A stretch of 61,169 bases of DNA from Oceanobacillus halophilus (GCF_003628505.1 NZ_RBZP01000020.1:1-61169), one strand, 5' to 3'. Shown: positions 43,068 through 51,844, counted from the first letter of the stretch. The notes: generated by a model not told the origin, from the sequence alone. Translations and numbers: made by a program.

Positions 43068-43599
43068 TTAATATCCGTACGTTTGTCCTTCCTTTTAAGC
43101 TGTGATTGTTAATCGATACCGTACTATTATTCTTCCATTCCACTTCCACTTCCTCTTGTTTGTCACGATAATAAATTCGTTTTTTAAACCAAAGTGGTCC
43201 GTTTAATTCTCCTCTTATTCCAAAGGAACCTGCTGCCCCTGCATCATAACGATAAAATTCAATGGTATAGTTCCCATCAGGGGATTGTACAGTTTTAATG
43301 TGTTCATTCGCTCCAAAAGAAGAAGCCAATAATGTTAACAAAGTAGCTAGAAAAAGAACCACAGACAATAAAAGTGAGATAATTACGGTTACCCAACTTC
43401 TCGTTTTCGTTCGCCAATTTCTTTTATCTTTAAAGCCTAAAATCCCTAAAATAAAAGCTAACAAACTAATTATCAATAAAATATAATTGGGAGGCGCAAT
43501 GAGCCAAATATGACTAAGATTAGAGTACAAAGAGTAGACTGCTAATCCGAAACAAACAAGTATTAAATAAAAAGAGACTAAGTTGTATCTTTTTTCCAC
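43068..43599 (-). pseudogene. DUF5412-family membrane protein with a late frameshift
   Basis: Residues 1-168 are a normal DUF5412 protein: three N-terminal membrane helices, then GANEHIKTVQSPDGNYTIEF, DAGAAGSFGIRGELNGPLWF and EVEWKNNSTVSINNHSL. At 43093-43096 a run of four T on the plus strand (AAAA on the coding strand) appears to carry one extra base. Restoring the frame gives LKEGQTYGY and a stop at 43068, like the remnant at 37241. Unrestored, the frame runs on through family A copy 7 to 42886, adding about 67 unrelated residues. Only the last nine residues are affected, so the protein may still work. Confidence 0.78.
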
Positions 43600-43679
43600 A
43601 AATCTTCCCTCCTATCTTTCTTCTTCCGTTGTCTTTCCTGTAGCATATCCTTGAAGGAATGCACCTTTAAATAAGACTT

Positions 43680-44261
43680 CTAATCCTTTTGTGACCTCTC
43701 ATAAAAAATTTCATACGTCATAAAGCTGCTTTGAAAACTCCCGTGTAGATTACTAAATTGAATTTTTAATGTCTTTCTTGATTCCGCACTCCCAGTTTTT
43801 ATCGTATCGATCTCTTCTTCTAGAGATAATAAACTTTCAATACTATGGACTAAATATTGCCTTTGTTCTTGTGTATAGTCTTCTTTAGTTATAAGTCCTA
43901 ATAAAGTCTTTCTAGCGTTTTTAACTTCGAATAAAATGTTGTCCAAATCTTTCCTACTCATTTTTACAGGTCCTTTACTGACTAACCAATCTTGTTCAAA
44001 AAGTGGAAGCAAATACTGAGTAAAATCAATGGTTAGATCATACTTACTTCCCGTTGTTAATTGATCAAAATCTTTTTCATACGAACGCTTAAACTCATTT
44101 ACATCCTTCCTATATTCATCGACAACAACTGGGTCAGGTGTGAAAGAGTAACTTTTATGAATACTGATAAAAGAATAGGGGTAATACCAAGTTACTATTA
44201 GAACAGATAACACACATACCCCGACTACACACATAATGACTTTTTTCCTTTTATTACTCAC
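43680..44261 (-). CDS. Uncharacterised membrane-anchored protein
   Basis: 193 residues, not recognised. One N-terminal membrane helix (KVIMCVVGVCVLSVLIVTWY) follows a basic start (SNKRKK), so the remaining helical part should face outside. It contains many charged residues and no cysteines after the helix. GTG 44261 is preferred since GCGGAGG lies 7 nt upstream; the frame is open to 44321. It lies upstream of the DUF5412 gene on the same strand. Confidence 0.68.
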   Translation of the reverse strand: MSNKRKKVIMCVVGVCVLSVLIVTWYYPYSFISIHKSYSFTPDPVVVDEYRKDVNEFKRSYEKDFDQLTTGSKYDLTIDFTQYLLPLFEQDWLVSKGPVKMSRKDLDNILFEVKNARKTLLGLITKEDYTQEQRQYLVHSIESLLSLEEEIDTIKTGSAESRKTLKIQFSNLHGSFQSSFMTYEIFYERSQKD

Positions 44262-44375
44262 ATTAAATCCTCCGCCTCTTTTGAACGAATCTATCCTTAA
44301 CGTACAGAAAAGGTATGACACGGAACAAAGTCGTCAGTAACATATCTACCCTATTCATCTAACTCCCCTCCAATT

Positions 44376-44411
44376 AAAAAGGGCTTTCCTCCGTATCTTT
44401 AAGATAAGCCC
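44376..44411 (-). terminator. Terminator of the small membrane-protein gene
   Basis: On the minus strand GGGCTT-N19-AAGCCC with an inner ATCTT/AAGAT pairing, then TTTTTAATT; about 30 bp after the stop at 44442. Confidence 0.78.
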
Positions 44412-44441
44412 CGATTAGCAAAAAAATCCCTTGAAAACTTT

Positions 44442-44630
44442 TTATTGGTCATGATGGTCCTTCTCCCATTTATAGGGTACTTTCGACCAATTATAAAATA
44501 AAATAAACAAGAACATCAGTAAACAAATCCCTATATTGTCAACCCATTTAACTTCTCTATCAAAAATGAACTGCCAAATAATAGATACCACAAAAAATAT
44601 GGATGGAAATCTGATGCTTTCCCTAAACAT
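44442..44630 (-). CDS. Small two-helix membrane protein, uncharacterised
   Basis: 62 residues with two hydrophobic segments (FPSIFFVVSIIWQFIF; IGICLLMFLFILFYNW) joined by a charged loop and a basic C-terminus KVPYKWEKDHHDQ. CAGGGGGTC precedes the ATG and a terminator follows, which supports a real gene. No function known. Confidence 0.58.
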   Translation of the reverse strand: MFRESIRFPSIFFVVSIIWQFIFDREVKWVDNIGICLLMFLFILFYNWSKVPYKWEKDHHDQ

Positions 44631-44764
44631 ATTTGACCCCCTGCATGATAAAACTTCCTTAACTCTTCTCCTTCATACCACTACAACGAAAAGCTGTTGT
44701 TATGCTGTAGTAGCCGTTACTTAAAGTACGACCTATCACACCTCTCAGTTTATGTATTAATCAT

Positions 44765-45028
44765 TTATTTTAATCTATCAATATACTCTTTTCCTTCTAT
44801 CAGTGAAAGACCTAAATTTTCCCGTGCTTTTTTAACTGCTTTTACTTCTTCCCCCTCTTTTATTAGTTTACGTAATTCATTATTTATTGGATTTTCTGGC
44901 AGGTTTAATTGTTTGGTTACTTGGTCTAAGGTATATTGGATCCCTTTGATGCGACCTTCTAATTTATCCACCTTAGCTGTCAAATGGATGATGATAAGAA
45001 AAGCTATAATGATAAGAATGTATTCCAT
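44765..45028 (-). CDS. Membrane-anchored protein with L7/L12 C-terminal-like domain
   Basis: 87 residues. An N-terminal membrane helix (EYILIIIAFLIIIHL) is followed by a coiled-coil-like stretch and a C-terminal NNELRKLIKEGEEVKAVKKA with RENLGLSLIEGKEYIDRL, similar to the 'KAVKxxRExxGLGLxEAK' end of ribosomal protein L7/L12. Small Firmicute proteins of this layout are common and unrelated to the ribosome stalk in role. GGAGG lies 11 nt before the ATG. Confidence 0.75.
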   Translation of the reverse strand: MEYILIIIAFLIIIHLTAKVDKLEGRIKGIQYTLDQVTKQLNLPENPINNELRKLIKEGEEVKAVKKARENLGLSLIEGKEYIDRLK

Positions 45029-45168
45029 ATTTTAGTAAACCTCCAAATTTTTTATTCTTTATTAACGTACGAAGTAGAAATCCAAAACTTTCACTATTAA
45101 ACACCTCGGATCCAGTCGTACAAGAAAAAGCGCATGCTCTAATTCCACACTTAGAATACATTTCTCGA

Positions 45169-45690
45169 TTATACTCCAATCTCAAATAAGTGAAGGATAC
45201 ATATTACTGCTGACTCTGGCATTCTACTTTCTTTCACAAAATAGATATAATTTTTTCGTAGAGGGAACTTTCCGCTTTCCTCCATAATTACAATAGCATC
45301 AGAGTTTTCATATAATATTGTTTGTTTGGTATTTGCCTTTTTAGAAACTATGTAGTTTTTGCCATCTACATTGAATTGCAATATTCTTTCAGTCATTTTA
45401 AACTTACTGATATCCGTCAATACTAACTCCTCTGTATTGGCTGAACCCTTTAATAGCCACTTCCGTTTTGCAACTCCAATATCCTCAACCTTTTCAAGTT
45501 CCGAACCTTCCATATTTTTTATCGAAATGTTTATAAACCAAGTGGTAAAATGTAAAGCTAGTAGTTTTTGCCAAATATTTCTATGATACTTCTGTAAAGA
45601 ATAGACTACTTTCCCCTCTTCATTTAATACATCCATTTCAATGTTTGAGGTGATTCTTGTTGGCACATCATAGCAAAAATCATACTTCAT
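45169..45690 (-). CDS. Tubby C-terminal-domain-like (LURP-one-type) protein
   Basis: 173 residues with a repeating beta-strand pattern: ITSNIEMDVLNEEGKVVYSL, RKWLLKGSANTEELVLTDIS, RILQFNVDGKNYIVSKKANT. This is typical of tubby-like/LURP-one proteins of Bacillus, which have an unknown, possibly membrane-lipid-related role. AAGGGAG stands 11 nt before the ATG. The 140-bp gap to the next gene shows nothing clear. Confidence 0.68.
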   Translation of the reverse strand: MKYDFCYDVPTRITSNIEMDVLNEEGKVVYSLQKYHRNIWQKLLALHFTTWFINISIKNMEGSELEKVEDIGVAKRKWLLKGSANTEELVLTDISKFKMTERILQFNVDGKNYIVSKKANTKQTILYENSDAIVIMEESGKFPLRKNYIYFVKESRMPESAVICILHLFEIGV

Positions 45691-45859
45691 CCAATTTTAA
45701 GCTCCCTTTTCCCTATTATGTAATCTATATAATTACGAGTGTAACTGAATTTGGTTTCATCCACAACACTCCTTGTTATTGAAAATACCTTCCCTATTCA
45801 ACAAAAACGGGTGCTTACCCATCTTCAAGGTATGCACCCTAGAGTTAAATAATTCGCGC
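45691..45859 (-). terminator. Spacer with a minus-strand terminator at 45804-45839
   Basis: GGGTGCATACC and GGTAAGCACCC (minus strand, 9-nt loop) are followed by GTTTTTG. It stands just behind the duplicated lipoprotein tail and may be the terminator that came with it or belong to a lost gene. Confidence 0.65.
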
Positions 45860-46050
45860 CCGATTTTGGAATCAATCACTCCATGAACACTTCAATTTCG
45901 TCTTCATGCTCTTCTACCAATTCCTCTAATAAATAGTCAGATTATTTGTTAAATTCCTCCATCTCTTTTTCATCATCGAATTCTGCTAGCCCTACCTTTT
46001 TTTCAAGATAAGTCACCATATAAGCATGTTGTTCTTCTATTTTTTAAATT
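45860..46050 (-). pseudogene. Duplicated 3' end of the lipoprotein gene
   Basis: About 190 bp match 38475-38655 almost base for base, including TTTGGAATCAATCACTCCAT and TCGAATTCTGCTAGCCCTAC, so they encode the last 50 or so residues of the lipoprotein at 38489. No signal peptide or start is present and a few substitutions create a stop. It is a dead tail copy. Confidence 0.85.
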
Positions 46051-46122
46051 TTTTCTCCCTCTAGTTGTATGTATTTGAGAGATATCTAATATAAAATTCT
46101 AATCTCCTTACATGAAATGAAA

Positions 46123-46740
46123 TCATCGGGATACTTCGTTATTTCTCCAAAGTACTATCGCCGTTACAATCATCCATAACCAGACAGATCCATAAAGGAT
46201 TCTCTGCAGCAACCCTCCTGGTAATACGGGAAACATTGGCTGGAGGAATATTAGTATAAGACTGCCCGTCGTAAGAAACACACTGAAGAACGTCCATTTG
46301 GATAATTTCGGCTTTGGCTTTCGAATGGCAAGTCCGATTAAAATTAATGCAGGAACTTGGACAACCATCCCTGGCAAAGAAGCAAATGTATGAATGAGAA
46401 AATTCAAGTCGGCTGGGAAAATGCCTGAGACACCATAACTGAGACCGAATACCACCAATAACACCGTAGCAATTCTTGTTCCCCGTTTATTCGGCCAAAA
46501 TGGATGCAGAAAAATAGCACCAACCAATGTAAGAATTCCAGTCATTGTAAACGTCCAATTCATTAATAGATGATAAGGGGAACAAATTTCATAGAGTGCG
46601 AGCTCATAGGTTTCTACTCCACGAGAAGTCACACCAAGGTCACTCATCGGCTGTTTCAGGATATTATAGGGAACAATAGTAGCTCGAATAACAATATATT
46701 CCAAAATAAAATATACACTTAGTGTTATCCAAGCGATCAT
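46123..46740 (-). CDS. DUF998-family membrane protein
   Basis: 205 residues with six predicted membrane helices and the DUF998 pattern: PMSDLG after helix 1 (residues 31-36), YGVSGIFPAD in the middle, HTFASLPGMV. The conserved Asp/His in these loops suggest a possible enzyme, but function is unknown. The ATG has only a weak ribosome site (GAATCGGA). The 5' side is bounded by GC-rich repeats. Confidence 0.8.
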   Translation of the reverse strand: MIAWITLSVYFILEYIVIRATIVPYNILKQPMSDLGVTSRGVETYELALYEICSPYHLLMNWTFTMTGILTLVGAIFLHPFWPNKRGTRIATVLLVVFGLSYGVSGIFPADLNFLIHTFASLPGMVVQVPALILIGLAIRKPKPKLSKWTFFSVFLTTGSLILIFLQPMFPVLPGGLLQRILYGSVWLWMIVTAIVLWRNNEVSR

Positions 46741-46863
46741 TCCGATTCTTTTAATTGATTCATGCTGTTTTCGTAAGGCTCTTTTCTAAAAGATTGTTGT
46801 TTTTTTGTTACATTACATTTTATATAGACTGTACATATCTTTAATTCAGAATAACGCTCTATA

Positions 46864-47093
46864 CCCGCTACGGAAATACACTCCGCTTTCCGCGGGGAGC
46901 TGGTGAGCCTCCTTCGTGCTGAAAAGCGTGTGCGCCTGCGTCTTCCAGTAGTGCTTCGAAGCGGGCTTTCTCGGCGCAAGGGAACAAGGAAGATTATACA
47001 AGTAGTTCCCTCACTACGTAGTCTCACCGATGCTCTTCTTCCCGCAGGACAAGGAACGCTTCGGCAGGGTTACATCGCACGCAGAAAAAAGTG
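46864..47093 (-). repeat. GC-rich Bacillaceae interspersed repeat, copy 1 (inverted, degenerate)
   Basis: CTCCGCTTTCCGCGGGGAGC and, further on, GGTGAGCCTCCTTCGTGCTG are the reverse complement of the core of copy 2 (AGGAGGCTGAGGCCGTGCCC, CGCGGAAAGCGAAG). More GC-rich fragments run to about 47093 (CTTCCCGCAGGACAAGGAAC). This element type occurs widely in Bacillaceae genomes; its origin is unclear. Long ORFs read across it are artefacts of its composition. Confidence 0.75.
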
Positions 47094-47248
47094 GTCTTCT
47101 TTTTTCAAGGAGTCTCCGTGTATTTCCTTCGCTATGTTGTCTGCTCTACTTGTATAAACAAAAATATGTTGTTTACAAGAATAATATAACGGTCTTAAAC
47201 GTGTTTCGATGAGTTATGATCTCAAAAATATTTTTGCATCTATCTTAG

Positions 47249-47371
47249 CGTAGACAGGATGCGGAGACTCCTGCGGGAGAAGCACGTGTCCGAAGACCCC
47301 GCAGGAAGTGGTTTTCTTCCGAGGAGGCTGAGGCCGTGCCCGCGGAAAGCGAAGTATTCTGCCGGAGCGAA
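47249..47371 (+). repeat. GC-rich Bacillaceae interspersed repeat, copy 2
   Basis: GCGGAGACTCCTGCGGGAGA, CCGAAGACCCCGCAGGAAG, GAGGAGGCTGAGGCCGTGCC and CGCGGAAAGCGAAGTATTCT in order: the full-length version of this element, with internal CCTGCGGG/CCCGCAGG pairing. It forms a large inverted pair with copy 1 around a 150-bp AT-rich centre. Confidence 0.88.
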
Positions 47372-47707
47372 TCCTAGCACAAAACTTTCATCAGTGTAAG
47401 CGAGAGTAAACTATTCTTAATTAAATAGATCAGGAGTTTCTATCAACTGTAAAACATCAAAAGCAACGAACTATACGAAAAGAGCCTTTGGTAAAAAAAT
47501 ATATATACAATCATGTTCTCCCCCTTAAATTTAACGTTAGCTATTTTAATGATGAAAGGCTCAGATCCTGTAAAAGTTAGTTGCCTTCTATATTGCTCCT
47601 ATTTTAAAAGCTGAAGTGCGTTAATCCTTCTCTGATTAACGCACACATGGCTCAAAAACTATATGATGAAATAACTAACCCAACACTACGTACATGTATA
47701 AAAAAGC
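47372..47707. other. Spacer with a strong hairpin
   Basis: No gene. GTGCGTTAATC-CTTCTCT-GATTAACGCAC (47616-47644) is a perfect 11-bp stem without a T tract. A related stem with a T tract lies at 52542-52575. It may act as the end signal of the RDD gene. Confidence 0.6.
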
Positions 47708-48205
47708 TTAATGTAACTCTACCTTAGTGCCTGCTAGCAAATCTCCCAAATGCCTTTTATCTTTACTGGATAATCCCATAAACAGCAATATTAAACCAAG
47801 TAAGGTCCCGCTGTTCATGATGACAATAGAAGTGATGGAAAAATCACTATACATTCCATGAATAACCCCTATATGTCCTAACTGCCAAGGCAAGAACTTG
47901 ATGATGTTTCTTGTTAAACTTGAAATGAATCTACGCTTTTTGTATATCAGTTTAAGCCCAGAGACTCTTTTTCCTACAGTTCCACTTTTGAAGTAGTCTA
48001 AATAGGAAAATAAAAGGATGATTGGTATTACGGACGTAAATGCGGCTATCAGTTGCGTTTGCATTTCTGTATATTCTGGAATTCCGTCTAGAATGAAATA
48101 AATGATTCCAAGGTTGATAATCAACAATAAGAGTAAATAAGCAAGTATGACCACAAAATCAACAAGTAATTCTTTAAATCTTATTCGAAGTGGTATATTA
48201 ATCAT
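47708..48205 (-). CDS. RDD-family membrane protein
   Basis: 165 residues, about four membrane segments. The N-terminal RIRFKELLVDFVVILAY carries the R...D pattern and GTVGKRVSGLKLI the conserved 'GxTxGKxxxGLRV' block; KDKRHLGDLLAGTKVE is the typical C-terminal end. RDD proteins may act in ion or solute transport; the exact role is unknown. ATG 48205 follows GTGAGGTG; the frame is open to 48217. Confidence 0.83.
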   Translation of the reverse strand: MINIPLRIRFKELLVDFVVILAYLLLLLIINLGIIYFILDGIPEYTEMQTQLIAAFTSVIPIILLFSYLDYFKSGTVGKRVSGLKLIYKKRRFISSLTRNIIKFLPWQLGHIGVIHGMYSDFSITSIVIMNSGTLLGLILLFMGLSSKDKRHLGDLLAGTKVELH

Positions 48206-48438
48206 GGAACACCTCACATATTTTTAAACTGACATAAAAACTCACATGGAAACTATGTTTAACTATTAGACCCGCATTTTGAAGTAAATTCTAGAAAGGA
48301 TAAAGAGAGAAGTTCGTTTATATTTTCAGAAAAGCTGTTATTAAATATAGTTTATTTAAGTTTAATGCTACACTGTTTTACAACGAAACACCCTTTTTAA
48401 AAAATTATCCAAAAGTGAGAATACGATACAACTTTAAT

Positions 48439-48849
48439 TTAACTGCTTTTCTTCATTCTTATGCCAAGTATAATGAGCGCCACATATATTACGATGGCAA
48501 TCGAATCTATAAGTGTGTCCTTAAGCCCCGACACTTCCAAAGATGCCGTTACTCCAAGAATAACCAACAATCGGATGATTAGAATAGTCACAATCAACCA
48601 TGCGGAAAAACGGATTTTTGATTGATCAGTGTGAAATGACATGATAATAAAAGCGATACCAAAGACAAGATTCTCCACCGTAATGATGTGCCAGACATAT
48701 GTGAATATTGTTTGAGTGCCTACGGATATCGCTTCCATGTTGAGCTTCGGTAGCACAGTGGAATGCCCGTTCCATGCGTGCGTCAAGGCAAACAGAATTG
48801 CAAGGACGCCTGCAATCAGATAATAAAAATTCCTAACCTTGATGTTCAT
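48439..48849 (-). CDS. Uncharacterised four-helix membrane protein
   Basis: 136 residues with four clear hydrophobic segments (YYLIAGVLAILFALTHAW; FTYVWHIITVENLVFGIAFI; AWLIVTILIIRLLVILGV; SIAIVIYVALIILGI). The histidines in helices 1 and 2 are a feature of several small Bacillaceae membrane families. GGAAGGG lies just before ATG 48849 (TTG 48852 is the alternative start). Function not known. Confidence 0.68.
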   Translation of the reverse strand: MNIKVRNFYYLIAGVLAILFALTHAWNGHSTVLPKLNMEAISVGTQTIFTYVWHIITVENLVFGIAFIIMSFHTDQSKIRFSAWLIVTILIIRLLVILGVTASLEVSGLKDTLIDSIAIVIYVALIILGIRMKKSS

Positions 48850-49155
48850 CAAACCCTTCCTAGTTCCTACTTTCCCTTTCTAAATTTATTCTCTTAAAGT
48901 GATTTAAAGAACGTTACTTTAGTAAAAGTAGCTCATTCCGTGAATTTGTCATTTTTTATATCCCACATACTTGCCCATTAACAGAAGCGACTGCTCTTAT
49001 TGAATAACTTTCAATGACGCATAACTACCAAAGAAGCAAATAGCGTTCTCGATTAGTAGAATTAAACTTTTCCTATTTCATTCTACTGCCGGTTAGGATT
49101 AATATCGCCTTTCCATGCTAACCTAATATTCGATTAGTTATTGTATTTGTGAAAA
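48850..49155. other. Spacer without a gene
   Basis: About 300 bp with no ORF. GAAGCGACTGCTCTTATTG near 48985 resembles half of the terminator stem at 51923, so a decayed terminator may lie here. Confidence 0.45.
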
Positions 49156-49184
49156 GAAAAAGACGATCATTTTCAGACCGCCTT
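49156..49184 (-). terminator. Terminator of the PadR-DUF2812 operon
   Basis: On the minus strand AAGGCGGTC-TGAAAAT-GATCGTCTT is followed by TTTCTTTTC. It lies 76 bp after the DUF2812 stop. Confidence 0.78.
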
Positions 49185-49259
49185 GTTGTACTATTGCCCC
49201 CCCGTTCGTTCGATATTTCTAATTGTTTATTTCATGATTTATGGATGTTTAATCCGATT

Positions 49260-50444
49260 CTATTGACCTCTTACTCTAAAATAATACGCCCATGCTCGCA
49301 GAATATTTATTAAAAATAGGAACATGATGAAAGGATAAACAGTTGTGTTGAACCGTTCAATACCTGAGATAGAAAAATAGCCTTGTTCCAATGCATCTGG
49401 AAGCATAAATGAAAAGAAGTTAAATCCGAATAAAAATATAATAGGTGCGAACATCAACGTATGAATTTTTGCCACACGCATCGCTGCCCGTTGCTTGCTC
49501 TCAGGATCGTCATTAATCTCGGGTTTTTCCTTTCCTTCTGAATAGGCTTGTCGCCAGACTGACCATTGTTGCCAGGACATACCTGAGACATACACTCGCT
49601 CCCACCCCGCTTCACCATGAAAAGCGTGAGCGTTTCTATCTGCTCTCCCTTCAAAAAGGACGCTATATGCATATAACTTCGTATCGGATTTCTCAAACTG
49701 AAACTTAAATCCTCCTTTACGGATGTGGGTAAGGTGCCAGCCCAACTGTTCTTTCTCTTCTAGCCACCTTTCAAGTTTGTCCGGAGCATACATCCAGCCG
49801 AATTTAAACTTGTTTTGTCGTTCGACTGATAAAGTGGTTGGTTTATCCTCATTATGTACCAAGATTTGAGATTGAGCGTCCTCCTCTGACAAACGCTTCG
49901 ATTCTCTTTGGAGCGTAATGAGGGAATAGATCCCTATCAGTGTCACAACGAACTGGCCGGCAAAAATGATATACGTGAGGAACCACATTGGACTCTCGAT
50001 GCGGGTTACAGTAAACGAGTCACCGCTTAAATAGACAGGCAGTAACAACCCAGCTTGCAAAGCAATAGAGAAAATGATGTAGATGAAAAATATCCACCAA
50101 AAAGTTACAATTTTGCTATTTCTTGCCTCTAAATTATCTCGAACAATGGACGTTTTTACTTCTTCCTTTTGCCTAGCATTACCATAAACTGCCCATTTCC
50201 CATGTTTATTCACCACTTCCCAACCGTCTACCTTAAGCGCATTTGGTAGAGGGTGCTGGCGACTACGATCAAAAGATATAGCAAATGTTTCATGAGATGG
50301 CGCTTCCTCTGTAAATGTAAAGTGGCTTAATTTAGGCTGAAAACGAGTAAGGGTGTATCCCTTTTTTTCCATCTCTCCAATCCATTGCTCCGTGTTCTGT
50401 ATGTGAAAGCTCCAAAACGGTTTCCAAATCGATTTTTCACTCAT
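49260..50444 (-). CDS. DUF2812 tandem membrane protein
   Basis: 394 residues with two DUF2812 units: WKPFWSFHIQNTEQWIGEME / GYTLTRFQPKLSHFTF and, after two membrane helices, FKFGWMYAPDKLERWLEEKE / GWHLTHIRKGGFKFQF, followed by two more helices near the C-terminus. Such proteins are almost always co-encoded with a PadR regulator; their function is unknown. The ATG overlaps the padR stop by four bases. Confidence 0.85.
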   Translation of the reverse strand: MSEKSIWKPFWSFHIQNTEQWIGEMEKKGYTLTRFQPKLSHFTFTEEAPSHETFAISFDRSRQHPLPNALKVDGWEVVNKHGKWAVYGNARQKEEVKTSIVRDNLEARNSKIVTFWWIFFIYIIFSIALQAGLLLPVYLSGDSFTVTRIESPMWFLTYIIFAGQFVVTLIGIYSLITLQRESKRLSEEDAQSQILVHNEDKPTTLSVERQNKFKFGWMYAPDKLERWLEEKEQLGWHLTHIRKGGFKFQFEKSDTKLYAYSVLFEGRADRNAHAFHGEAGWERVYVSGMSWQQWSVWRQAYSEGKEKPEINDDPESKQRAAMRVAKIHTLMFAPIIFLFGFNFFSFMLPDALEQGYFSISGIERFNTTVYPFIMFLFLINILRAWAYYFRVRGQ

Positions 50445-50779
50445 TTCTTATCCCCCCGGTGTGCAATAACATTCGTATACAACTCTTCCAGTCGGGTCAT
50501 TTCCCGTTGAATAACCACTTTACCCAGCTCAGTAATTTCATAAATTTTTTTCCGTTCTTCGTTGGCATAAACGACGATTAAATGATCTTTCAGCATCTTC
50601 GTAATCGTTCCGTAGACTGTACCTGAACCGAGCGTCAATCGACCTGATGTAATAACCTCCACATATTTCACGATCCCATAACCGTGCTGCGGTTGTTTAA
50701 ACAGACTTAATAAAATATAAAAAGCTGTTTCGGACATGGGCACATATTTTTTGATTACTTTATCCGTTTGTTCTGTCAT
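50441..50779 (-). CDS. PadR-family transcriptional regulator
   Basis: 112 residues. The winged helix AFYILLSLFKQPQHGYGIVK, TLGSGTVYGTITKMLKDHLI and the wing VVYANEERKKIYEITELG are typical of short PadR proteins. The gene is first in a two-gene operon with the DUF2812 protein. A GGGGGAAAGATATG ribosome site/start is preceded by a likely PadR operator (50795-50846), so autorepression is expected. Confidence 0.88.
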   Translation of the reverse strand: MTEQTDKVIKKYVPMSETAFYILLSLFKQPQHGYGIVKYVEVITSGRLTLGSGTVYGTITKMLKDHLIVVYANEERKKIYEITELGKVVIQREMTRLEELYTNVIAHRGDKK

Positions 50780-50794
50780 ATCTTTCCCCCTTTA

Positions 50795-50846
50795 TATGTC
50801 ACGACGTGCTATATGTCATAACGCGAGTATATCACACAGTGACATA
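50795..50846 (-). promoter_or_regulatory. Putative PadR operator
   Basis: TATGTCAC (50795) and GTGACATA (50839) form a wide inverted repeat, with a third ATATGTCA (50811) between them. ATGT...ACAT half-sites are the usual PadR recognition elements. The region lies directly before the padR ribosome site. Confidence 0.6.
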
Positions 50847-50858
50847 TTTACCTACAAA

Positions 50859-50912
50859 AAATTCCTGATCTCTACTGCGTCAAAATAGTAACGCGGCGGG
50901 GATCAGGAATTT
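50859..50912. terminator. Long stem-loop, probable terminator
   Basis: AAATTCCTGATC and GATCAGGAATTT, a 12-bp perfect stem with a 30-nt structured loop, flanked on the minus-strand 3' side by TTTTTTG. It could terminate minus-strand transcription from the XRE pair. From 50913 to 51176 no gene is seen. Confidence 0.65.
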
Positions 50913-51176
50913 CAAAATGATTTTCGCTTTCCTCATGAAAGCCAAACTAGTTTCACACAGCTCCTTCTTGCCCAGTTTTATAAAATGAATCTTCAATCTG
51001 TGGAGGGGGGTTCTTTTTCCACCACTGATTGTTAGCACCACATGGGATGACCTAAAGGCCTCTAAACGAATCAGGAGCTTACTGGCTGTTAATTCCCAAC
51101 TTACATTTCTTGAAGTATCTCGAATTCTTGAAGCGGGGTCCTACAGCTAGTTGATCACGTAATAAAAAACTTATAT

Positions 51177-51608
51177 TTACTCATCAGGATTATCTTCTTG
51201 CCGTTTCTTACGTAAATAGTATATATAGAGGACTGGAACAAGTCCACAAACAAACAATATTCCACCAATAATTATCCCGTTAATAATGGTAAAACCCTCA
51301 CTTAATGATGTTAGGATACCAATCATAACTGAAATCAAAGACACTATAACCAATGATATAAATAACCCTTTTTTTGATGATTTCTCATTATTTTCATGGT
51401 CAACACTAACATTCATTGATAGATAAGCAGAAACAACAATTGATACCATGAAAACAATCCATAAAGGATTTTCTCTCATTCCATTTAATCCTTTTGTAAC
51501 TAAGTCATATCCTAAAATGCCAATAATACCGAGGGTTTGAATAATATATGCAAAACGAATGTTCTTTAAATTTATCAAAATTAAACGTTCATCTTTTATT
51601 TTTTTCAT
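51177..51608 (-). CDS. Uncharacterised four-helix membrane protein paired with an XRE regulator
   Basis: 143 residues: RFAYIIQTLGIIGILGYDLV, PLWIVFMVSIVVSAYLSMNV, LFISLVIVSLISVMIGIL and GIIIGGILFVCGLVPVLYIY are four membrane segments, with charged tails. The start overlaps the stop of the small XRE regulator by 4 bp, an arrangement often seen for XRE/membrane-protein pairs in Firmicutes. Function unknown. Confidence 0.75.
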   Translation of the reverse strand: MKKIKDERLILINLKNIRFAYIIQTLGIIGILGYDLVTKGLNGMRENPLWIVFMVSIVVSAYLSMNVSVDHENNEKSSKKGLFISLVIVSLISVMIGILTSLSEGFTIINGIIIGGILFVCGLVPVLYIYYLRKKRQEDNPDE

Positions 51609-51817
51609 TGTTCACCCCCACTCTCCTTTTCTATCCAAAATACTTCATCCAAACTTTTATTTACCGCATAGCAAATTTCCAGACACAACTTTAAGGTTGG
51701 ATTATAACTTCCTTTTTCAATTAAGCTAATTGTTTGTCGAGTAACACCAACTTTATTAGCTAATTGTTGCTGAGTTAAATCAACTTGAACACGAGCAATC
51801 TTTACTTTATTTTTCAA
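51605..51817 (-). CDS. Small XRE-family (YgzD-like) regulator
   Basis: 70 residues consisting almost only of a Cro/C1 helix-turn-helix: KIARVQVDLTQQQLANKVGV, TRQTISLIEKGSYNPTLKLC, LEICYAVNKSLDEVF. The start is TTG with GGAGGG about 10 nt upstream. A 37-bp palindrome lies just upstream (51845-51881), so it probably represses its own two-gene operon. Confidence 0.87.
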   Translation of the reverse strand: MKNKVKIARVQVDLTQQQLANKVGVTRQTISLIEKGSYNPTLKLCLEICYAVNKSLDEVFWIEKESGGEQ

Positions 51818-51844
51818 ACGATGTAATCCCTCCTCACAAGTATA

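Noticed and set aside
44973..45185. A 70-codon minus-strand ORF in the gap before the L7/L12-like gene
   Set aside because: No ribosome site, mixed composition, overlaps the 5' end of the L7/L12-like gene and the 3' end of the tubby-like gene in another frame.
46737..47027. A 96-codon minus-strand ORF rich in Arg/Ser across the GC-rich repeat
   Set aside because: It is the translation of the interspersed repeat and its flanks, has a composition unlike any gene here and no ribosome site. The plus-strand ORFs at 46903 and 47030 are rejected for the same reason.
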